DNA of 22,046 bases from Planctomycetota bacterium (GTDB taxonomy: Bacteria; Planctomycetota; PUPC01; JACPCR01): positions 1-22,046 of the forward strand of contig JASLXP010000032.1 in NCBI GenBank assembly GCA_030740295.1, read 5' to 3'. Positions 15,891-22,046 of the stretch are shown here, piece after piece; the stretch's first letter is position 1; every line of letters begins with the position of its first letter. The translations under genes were made by a program, and so were the position numbers. Below the pieces are notes generated by a model, which had not been told where the DNA came from, ran no database searches, and worked only from the letters and a program-made list of their open reading frames with translations.

Positions 15891-17180
15891 TCATTCCTCA
15901 TACCCCTTCTCCCAGAACTCTGCCGCGAGCTCGGCCACCTTCAGCGCGCCGTGCTCGGTGAGATGTACGATGTCGTAAAAGTAATCCTCCGAATGTGGGA
16001 TCTTTGAGGCGAGGTCCAGGCAGGGGATCTCATTCTCTTTGCAGACCTCTCTGAGTTCTTGGTTGAATACCTCGAGCAACTGCCAGTACGTGGCTCCGGA
16101 AATGATGACTTTGCGTTCGCCGGCCCAGAATTCTTTGCCCATCATCTGTTCCCACCTTTCGTCGTCGCCTAGGAGCAGCGGCTGTGTCATGAACGCCATT
16201 CTGCAACCGAGCTCCCTGCCCCGAGAAATCAGGCTTTCGAGGTTTGCACGGTATTCCTGCAGCGTGACCAGCCATTCGGACGGGTCGTCCGGCGCGGCAT
16301 CGAAAACGGCATCCGGATTTGCGTTGGGATTGTAATTGAAATGCTTGCTGCGCCGCGTGGTCGGAACGCCATCAATGAGAATCACCTTCCAGAGCCGCGC
16401 AATCTGCAACAGCCTGTAGTGCTCCCACCATTCCGGTTCGACGACGTTGAACTGGTAAACCGGCGCGTCCCTCTTACTTTTCTCGAAGCTCAGGTACAGG
16501 TCGTTGATTCCCGTCAGATAAATCAGTGCCGAGGGCCTGACCGATCTGACGATGTACTTCATGGTCACCAGGTGGCCGCGGGTGGAGTGCCCGTCGACAC
16601 CGGTGTTACCGACCCAGACGTTCGGCCGTTTCTGCCGCAGGATCTTCTGGAATTGCGCGGGCCAGGTTTTGGAATCATCGAGGTAGTAACAGTGCGTCGT
16701 GCTGCCGCCGATGGCCAGGATGGTTTCATGCTTTTCCCAGTCCCCGGGCACCGCATCGCCTCGCATGCCCCAGGCGTTCGTGGTCAACATGCGTTCCGAT
16801 GAAAGGCCTCGCAGGTTGATTTCGGTCATACACTGGAAGCGGTTCGGCAGTGTCTGCAGCCGCGGCAGAAAGCGCCGCGGCGGGGAGACGCGTCTGACCG
16901 TCAATTCGAGAACCACCAGGCCGAATGACACCACCAGGGCACACACTCCGAATCTATAGGCATTCTTCCGTCGAAACACCTTTTCCGGTCGCTCGATGCA
17001 GAATACCGCCGCAAAGTAAAACAGTGTGGCCGGTATGAAACCGAACCAGGTCAGAAGGAACGAGTACAGGAACTCGGGGCACCAGAACGGCCGGGTCATG
17101 AAAAACACTAAAAGGAACAGCATCAGCCCCAGCAGTTTCCTGTGAGTTCTGTTCCGGGGGATGTATCTGGTGAAATCCAA
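15891..17180 (-). CDS. Membrane-anchored SGNH/GDSL-like hydrolase
   Basis: The 429 residues begin with three hydrophobic segments (about 15-33, 38-62 and 75-95), then a catalytic domain facing away from the cytoplasm. The SGNH blocks are clear: IGGSTTH with nucleophile S160, TGVDGHS (block II-like), TGIND with N226, and DIVHLTEHG with D403 and H406. SGNH enzymes remove acyl groups such as acetyl esters from sugars, or act as lipases. With GH20 and lyase genes on either side, sugar deacetylation is a fair guess, not a demonstrated role. The first codon of the open frame is TTG at 17180, with AGGG a few bases upstream and a stop (TAA) not far before. No upstream ATG is available, and an internal ATG at residue 20 would cut into the first helix. 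It follows the GH20 gene by 133 bases. Confidence 0.85.
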   Translation of the reverse strand: MDFTRYIPRNRTHRKLLGLMLFLLVFFMTRPFWCPEFLYSFLLTWFGFIPATLFYFAAVFCIERPEKVFRRKNAYRFGVCALVVSFGLVVLELTVRRVSPPRRFLPRLQTLPNRFQCMTEINLRGLSSERMLTTNAWGMRGDAVPGDWEKHETILAIGGSTTHCYYLDDSKTWPAQFQKILRQKRPNVWVGNTGVDGHSTRGHLVTMKYIVRSVRPSALIYLTGINDLYLSFEKSKRDAPVYQFNVVEPEWWEHYRLLQIARLWKVILIDGVPTTRRSKHFNYNPNANPDAVFDAAPDDPSEWLVTLQEYRANLESLISRGRELGCRMAFMTQPLLLGDDERWEQMMGKEFWAGERKVIISGATYWQLLEVFNQELREVCKENEIPCLDLASKIPHSEDYFYDIVHLTEHGALKVAELAAEFWEKGYEE

Positions 17181-17313
17181 GTCGAGAGCCCTGAGTCTTG
17201 GGATGCCGGTATTTTATGCCGTCTGGCGGCCGCAGGCATTGGGCCAGGCTTCCGATGCTCTAATGCGGGATGGGCTGCAGAGGCAGCGAACACTTTTCAT
17301 GCCTGGCGATGAG

Positions 17314-20300
17314 CTACTCCGCCCCGCGTTCATAGATCTTCAACCGGGCGATGCCCCGGACAAGGCAGGTCTTTCTGGATGTGGGGCGGATGGTAATCCG
17401 GAGAGCCTTTGCTGCCACGGATGGAAAGACATGACGGGTCTCACCATCGCGGTCGGGGAGGTAATCTTTGCCCGCGATCAGTTGAGTCCATGCTTTGCCT
17501 TCTTTCAATACCTCGACAGCATAGTTCATCGGGGCGGGACTATTGACGAATACGTATTCCGGGGTCTCCGGCAGTCCGAGAAGTGATATCCCGTCAATGG
17601 TGCGCGGGCCGGGGAAGGTCACGGTCAGGGTTCCTGGCTTATTGCCGATGACCTGCCAGCCGAGATTGTTATCGACCGTCACATAGCCCGTCTTCATCGT
17701 TGAGATGATTGTTCCGCCTTTGAGTGTGTAGATTGCCGATGCGGAAATCGTGGTGCCGTCCGGTGCAGTGTAGTGAATGTCGGAATCAAATTTCCCACGG
17801 GTGAGATCGATTTCCTTGAACCTCGTCCAGTCAACTCTCTTCGGCTCCGGCGGGAGTGCCTGGCGATTCTTCACCGACCAGAACTTGATGTCCCGCTTCG
17901 TGGGCTGCACGGCTGTCGCAGCGAACAGGGCGATACGCGTTCCGAACATCCTGGATGTTGACCGAAGTCTGATCGCTCGGACAGTCTTTTCAGGGAACGG
18001 GTTCACCCATTCGGCGGTCAAGAGCAGCAGCGATTCGCCGGATACCAGATTGCCGCGCCAGGCGGGCGAGGCGGCAGGAAGAGTGACCAGCGACGACTTG
18101 TAGCCGACGCTTCTGGCACTGAGTGAGTTGGCTTCGAGGATGTTTTGCTTGTACCGAATTGGGAACGCTGTACGGGTTCCGTCCTCATACTCGATGAGGT
18201 ACGTGCCCGCGTAAGTGAGTTGGGCGGAATAAGTCCACGGCATTGGGCGGGTGAGTGTGTGAAGGAAGACCAGCGAGGCGGCCCTCCGGCCGATCTCGAT
18301 CTGGATTTCACTGGGAAAACGGGGATCCAGCGCGCCGTGGTTGTCGATGACCACAATGTCATGCCCGTCTCGTCCCCCAATCTTCAGCGGTACACCATTG
18401 AGAATGTGATTACCCTCAAGGAAAGACAGATCGGTTCCTCTACCGAGATCGAAGAGACCGCGCCCATCGCCTGGAGTTTCGTCTGCCAGTGCAGTATTCG
18501 CTGCAGAAGAGAGAGCGATGGTGACAAATTGATCCCGCGAAGCCCGGCGGGATGGGAGAGCCGCGCTCAACTGCGCTTCCTGTACCTGCAGCATGACGTC
18601 ACTGATGCGGCGAAGCACTTGAGGGTCATTCAAGTCGGGGTACTTGCCTGACCAGAATGCCTCGGCAAAGACCACGCACTTCTCGAGTTTGAAGCCGCCG
18701 TCCGATGGGATGTATCCGCCGATGACGTTGCCTGCCGTCTCGTCGATGCTCCACCGGTCACCGTCCATAAACTCCCCCACACTGAAGCCAAGCCTCTGCA
18801 GCCCGGCCTGCACTTTTGGATGCCAGATGATGATTGGGATTTCCTTCGGGAGTTTCTTGAAGGCTTCATTCATTCTCTTGTACGGGACGCAATACATGGT
18901 ATCGAGCATGACTGGCGTCTTGCCGATTTTCCGAAGGCCGGTGTGGATGCGTGTCAGCAGTTCCAGAAAGACCTCGTCTCCTGAGAGCTTGCGTGCCTGG
19001 CAGCGTTTGCACACGTTCCAGCGCGCGCCTTTGTGCTCCTGGTACATTTCGTCGCAGTTGATGTACGCGTACTTTCCGGGGAAAGATGAGATCAATCCGA
19101 TTTGCCGTTCGATGGCCTTGTGGGTGAGTGGATGAGATGGGCAGGGATTGATGCGTGCCCTCGACGGCAGATCTTTGGGGATCTCGCCAGGATACATCTC
19201 GATGCTCTGGGAATACCATCCCGCGCCCGGCATATCGGCACACCTTGGCACCGACTCCATCCTCAATTTGATGAGTTCCCTGGCAGCTTTGAGTACCTGC
19301 GAATCATTGCCCATCAGAAGAATGTGGTCCATCTTCATTCGGGCGAGCACCTTGATCGCCGACATCGTTGAGGGGACCTGGACCTGCTTCCCCCATGCCT
19401 GTACGGCGCGAAAGGAATAAGACGGCCAATCGCGAATTTCGACCGAGCGGATGGAAAAGTTCTCTTCATCTCGTTGAACGCACTGCAGCAGTGTCTGGCA
19501 GCCGTAGAAAAGGCCGTCGAGCCCTCCCCCGGCGATCTCTGCTCCTTCAGAGTTGACCTTCAGTTCGTAGCCTTCTTTGCCGTGGTGCTTCTTGCCGTCT
19601 GCACCATGAGTGACGCGCAACCTGATTTGCGCATTCTTCTGGTCGGCTTCGACCGTTACACTCAGACCAGCCGCGAGCTCCAATCGCTCGGCCAGGTCTT
19701 CAGCGATGGCTCTCACACCCGGCTCCGCTCCGGCGCGTATCGACACTCTCACCGGTCCTTTCAAGTGACAGCTATCCTCGCCGATCTTCAGTTCCTTCGG
19801 CGTTGGAAAAATGCCGAATCTGCGGGGGGCAAGTGCTGGACCGCCGACGGCTTCTTCGATTGTCACTGGGACGGCGAAAGCACGGGGCGGCACGCTGCCC
19901 TTTATGTCCTTTCCCCATATTCGGATTTCACGTAGCCCGGATTCTCCGTCATGGTCGATGCGCACGAATCGCGCGTGCGCGTTGATGTCTTTCACTTGAG
20001 CAGATCCGCCGGTCACCTTGGGCCGCGAGACCAGCGTGTATCGTTGCTCCTTCTCCAGTTTCAAATGAATGTCGAGGCTTCTGAGCTTCCGAATGACCGG
20101 CTCGATCTCCAAGTCGGTGATGAATCTGTCATCCCCCAGATCGAAAAGAAGCGTCTTACCCGGGCTTTTCGTCCAATGGTGATATTGAATGAAGGAAGGC
20201 TTGCCGTCGGTGAGGTGTCCTTTGGCGAACGGAATCCACCCGGAGTGCTCCTCGACGTCGCCAGTCCCGCGTTCGTATGGTTGCGGGAAAAAGGGCGCGC

Positions 20301-21540
20301 GGCTGGCCAGTTCAAGATAGGTGTAGCGCCCTTCCACCTGGCGATTGTGTCTCGCCTGCTCGCCGGCCGCGTTGCCGGTGTAGCAGATAGAATCCGCGCT
20401 GCGAGGCACGTTATCGATCTCTTCAACGCTCACGTCATCGATCAGGTATCTGCCCGGCCCGTAATAACTGGTAAAGGTGAGCGCAAGGAATTTGCGCGGC
20501 CCGGATGCATCGAAAGTCACGAGCTTCTGCCAGCCCTGCTGCTTCGGATTCGCCTTCACTTTCGTATTCCGCTCGGTGTAGACCTCGACTTGGCTCTTCC
20601 CTGCCAGCCCGTCAACATTCACCCACGCGGTAAGCCGATAGCGGCGAAATGGAATGACAGGCACACAGTGCTGCACCTGCGTGTAGCGATCAACTTTCAC
20701 CGAGCCGCATGTTTTATCCGTACGGCCGGTTTGCCGGTCAATTGTGAATGAGCCGCCCTTGGACTGCCTGCTCGTCCTCCATCCGCAGGCAGGCCAATTG
20801 CCCTCGAACATACCTTTGGAAAAGTCGCCATTCCACGAGCGGTTGGGATGCTCGAACACTAGTCGGCCGAAGGCACTCGCATCTGAAAAATCAGCTCCGG
20901 AAGGCTGCCAGGACGAGAGCTTGAAAACGCCTCCCAGATTATCGTAGTCCTCTCTCGCCAGTTTGAGATCCCAGACATCACCTCGCCTGGGCGTGCCCGT
21001 TTCGAGAGTCTTGAAGGGAATGGCCATCTCGACGGTCCAGCCTATGCCAGGCCACTGCCGGGTAGCGAACTTAATCTCAGGCTTGCTGTTCCAAACGCCT
21101 TTGCGCATTCGGGCGTCATAGATCATTCCGGCCGCAGAGATGATGAAATGAAACCTGTCCTGCCGGGCGCGGAGTGGATCGAGAAACAGTTCGAAGCAGT
21201 CGTCCTCCCAGGTACCCTGGTCGCGCTTGCGCTCTTTACCGACAATTTTCTTGTCAGCAACTACGGCCGCGACAAGCAGGCCCTTTTCCGTGTGGTTCAC
21301 AGCAACCGTTGTCTGCTCCTCCGAAGCCCGAGTGGTCTTCATGCGCAGGAACCCGGAGACCTTGCCGGCGCTCTTCCAGCACGAGTCATTCAAGATGCCG
21401 TCAATGACCGGAAGATTCTTCGCACCGGGCGAAATGACCGATGGGGAGTTGGCCGCACCTTTGAAGCTTGGGAATTCCTCAGCGCTGAGGGATGGAAGGA
21501 GGACCGCAAGAATTACAGCGGGAACGATTTTCTGATTCAT
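17314..21540 (-). CDS. Secreted multi-domain GH20-type beta-N-acetylhexosaminidase
   Basis: The 1408-residue protein has a signal peptide (MNQKIVPAVILAVLLPSLSA, cleavage near 20). A CBM9/DOMON-like domain follows (VIDGILNDSCWKSA near 45-58, to about 230), then a galactose-binding-like module from about 233 (NRSWNGDFSKGMFEGNW) and another near 440-545 (LLFDLGDDRFITDLEIEP). Residues about 574-690 match the GH20 N-terminal domain (FPTPKELKIGED, ending GGLDGLFYGCQTLLQ). The catalytic barrel follows: IRDWPSYSFRAVQAWG, and YINCDEMY with D830 and E831. This is the aspartate-glutamate pair that usually appears as GGDE. The C-terminal 400 residues end in a discoidin-like domain (about 1290-1408). It should release terminal N-acetylhexosamine outside the cytoplasm. 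GAGG stands 5 bases before the ATG, supporting the start. Confidence 0.86.
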   Translation of the reverse strand: MNQKIVPAVILAVLLPSLSAEEFPSFKGAANSPSVISPGAKNLPVIDGILNDSCWKSAGKVSGFLRMKTTRASEEQTTVAVNHTEKGLLVAAVVADKKIVGKERKRDQGTWEDDCFELFLDPLRARQDRFHFIISAAGMIYDARMRKGVWNSKPEIKFATRQWPGIGWTVEMAIPFKTLETGTPRRGDVWDLKLAREDYDNLGGVFKLSSWQPSGADFSDASAFGRLVFEHPNRSWNGDFSKGMFEGNWPACGWRTSRQSKGGSFTIDRQTGRTDKTCGSVKVDRYTQVQHCVPVIPFRRYRLTAWVNVDGLAGKSQVEVYTERNTKVKANPKQQGWQKLVTFDASGPRKFLALTFTSYYGPGRYLIDDVSVEEIDNVPRSADSICYTGNAAGEQARHNRQVEGRYTYLELASRAPFFPQPYERGTGDVEEHSGWIPFAKGHLTDGKPSFIQYHHWTKSPGKTLLFDLGDDRFITDLEIEPVIRKLRSLDIHLKLEKEQRYTLVSRPKVTGGSAQVKDINAHARFVRIDHDGESGLREIRIWGKDIKGSVPPRAFAVPVTIEEAVGGPALAPRRFGIFPTPKELKIGEDSCHLKGPVRVSIRAGAEPGVRAIAEDLAERLELAAGLSVTVEADQKNAQIRLRVTHGADGKKHHGKEGYELKVNSEGAEIAGGGLDGLFYGCQTLLQCVQRDEENFSIRSVEIRDWPSYSFRAVQAWGKQVQVPSTMSAIKVLARMKMDHILLMGNDSQVLKAARELIKLRMESVPRCADMPGAGWYSQSIEMYPGEIPKDLPSRARINPCPSHPLTHKAIERQIGLISSFPGKYAYINCDEMYQEHKGARWNVCKRCQARKLSGDEVFLELLTRIHTGLRKIGKTPVMLDTMYCVPYKRMNEAFKKLPKEIPIIIWHPKVQAGLQRLGFSVGEFMDGDRWSIDETAGNVIGGYIPSDGGFKLEKCVVFAEAFWSGKYPDLNDPQVLRRISDVMLQVQEAQLSAALPSRRASRDQFVTIALSSAANTALADETPGDGRGLFDLGRGTDLSFLEGNHILNGVPLKIGGRDGHDIVVIDNHGALDPRFPSEIQIEIGRRAASLVFLHTLTRPMPWTYSAQLTYAGTYLIEYEDGTRTAFPIRYKQNILEANSLSARSVGYKSSLVTLPAASPAWRGNLVSGESLLLLTAEWVNPFPEKTVRAIRLRSTSRMFGTRIALFAATAVQPTKRDIKFWSVKNRQALPPEPKRVDWTRFKEIDLTRGKFDSDIHYTAPDGTTISASAIYTLKGGTIISTMKTGYVTVDNNLGWQVIGNKPGTLTVTFPGPRTIDGISLLGLPETPEYVFVNSPAPMNYAVEVLKEGKAWTQLIAGKDYLPDRDGETRHVFPSVAAKALRITIRPTSRKTCLVRGIARLKIYERGAE

Positions 21541-21787
21541 CCTTTCCTCGTCACAGTCACAGGAGAGATTAAGGCACCCATCATCATAGCAGACACGGAC
21601 TCGTGTCTCTTAACTGAGCATCGCCATCAGCGGCGGTGTGGTGAGATCGAGCTTGAGTCGCCGGCAGACACGGCACCGAATGTGGAAACGACGGCCTGAA
21701 TACATTTGCGAAATGATACACTTTGAGCGAACCCTTATTTGTGCAGCACAGTCAGTCTGATTTCCGCATTGGCAAAGAGGAGACAAT
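21541..21787. promoter_or_regulatory. Divergent intergenic region with likely promoters for both flanking genes
   Basis: About 247 bases separate the start codons of the GH20 gene (minus) and the phosphoesterase gene (plus), so both promoters must lie here or nearby. I see no -35/-10 pair convincing enough to place. Both ends carry good Shine-Dalgarno sequences. No convincing gene lies inside. Confidence 0.5.
21776..21782 (+). promoter_or_regulatory. Shine-Dalgarno of the phosphoesterase gene
   Basis: AGAGGAG lies 5 bases before the ATG at 21788, which supports that start for the truncated gene. Confidence 0.75.
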
Positions 21788-22046
21788 ATGCGATTGAGCA
21801 AGACCAGGCGCTGGTTCGTGTGTGGCTTACTGTTCGGACTGTCGATCCATATGGCCGGAGCGAAGTGGGCCTTCGCTGACGCCCTTAAACTTCTCCTCAA
21901 AGAAACTCCGAAACCGAATTATCGTGCTCCGGTCCCCGCACAGATTTCAGGGGGCGTTTTCGTGCGTGCCAAGGGAAAGACCTGGGGTGCCAAAGGCGTC
22001 TCGGTCACGGACGGTTACTCCGTGGTCAAGACCGATGGGAAGGGAG
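21788..22046 (+). CDS. N-terminal part of a calcineurin-like phosphoesterase-type exported protein (partial)
   Basis: The gene is cut by the right edge; 86 codons are visible. The protein starts MRLSKTRRWFVCGLLFGLS, a twin-basic signal peptide with likely cleavage after WAFA near residue 30. The segment GGVFVRAKGKTWGAKGVSVT and then DGYSVVKTDGKG matches the small N-terminal beta-domain found before calcineurin-like metallophosphoesterase domains (MetallophosN type), where 'kGVxVSDGxxVvkTDxxG' is typical. The same motif also occurs in carboxypeptidase-regulatory-like domains, so the phosphatase call depends on the missing remainder. It is divergent from the GH20 gene. Confidence 0.65.
   Translation, partial: MRLSKTRRWFVCGLLFGLSIHMAGAKWAFADALKLLLKETPKPNYRAPVPAQISGGVFVRAKGKTWGAKGVSVTDGYSVVKTDGKG

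Noticed and set aside
21610..21900. Minus-strand reading frame in the divergent region
   Set aside because: It overlaps the start and Shine-Dalgarno of the phosphoesterase gene on the other strand and shows no family features.

Overview
The window is about 22 kb of bacterial chromosome with a moderately high GC content. The organism is probably a heterotroph of the Planctomycetes-Verrucomicrobia-Lentisphaerae group or a similar phylum. That placement is inference. It rests on large secreted polysaccharide-active proteins, a heparinase fused to a secretin/STN-like tail, a two-in-one ABC-2 permease, a PQQ-propeller protein end, a calcineurin-like phosphoesterase start, and palindromic and short tandem repeats between genes. 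No tRNA, rRNA, phage or IS transposase was seen.

Left part, plus strand (1-5808): the tail of a PQQ-type beta-propeller protein, a hairpin-rich gap, a full bifunctional glutamine synthetase adenylyltransferase (glnE), a parallel beta-helix protein without a signal peptide, and an unrecognised lipoprotein.

Accessory island (5809-7555): four almost identical 37-bp palindromes spaced every 55 bp stand directly before a gene for a P-loop ATPase with an intact PD-(D/E)XK nuclease-type C-terminus. This array plus its ATPase is the most unusual part of the window.

Right part, minus strand (21540 down to 7588), read in the order of transcription: a 1408-residue multi-domain GH20-type hexosaminidase, a membrane-anchored SGNH hydrolase, a fused ABC-2 permease, a 1237-residue heparinase II/III-like lyase with an STN-like tail, a coupled smaller exported protein repeating the lyase's beta-sandwich domain, and glutamate dehydrogenase. 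The smaller protein has a 7-bp tandem repeat inside its signal peptide region. A perfect 37-bp inverted repeat made of 16-bp tandem units separates it from the glutamate dehydrogenase gene. The GH20 gene is divergent from a phosphoesterase gene cut off by the right edge.

Taken together, the minus-strand genes suggest breakdown of an amino-sugar and perhaps uronic-acid containing polysaccharide outside the cytoplasm. GlnE and glutamate dehydrogenase serve nitrogen assimilation, but they lie on opposite strands and need not be co-regulated.
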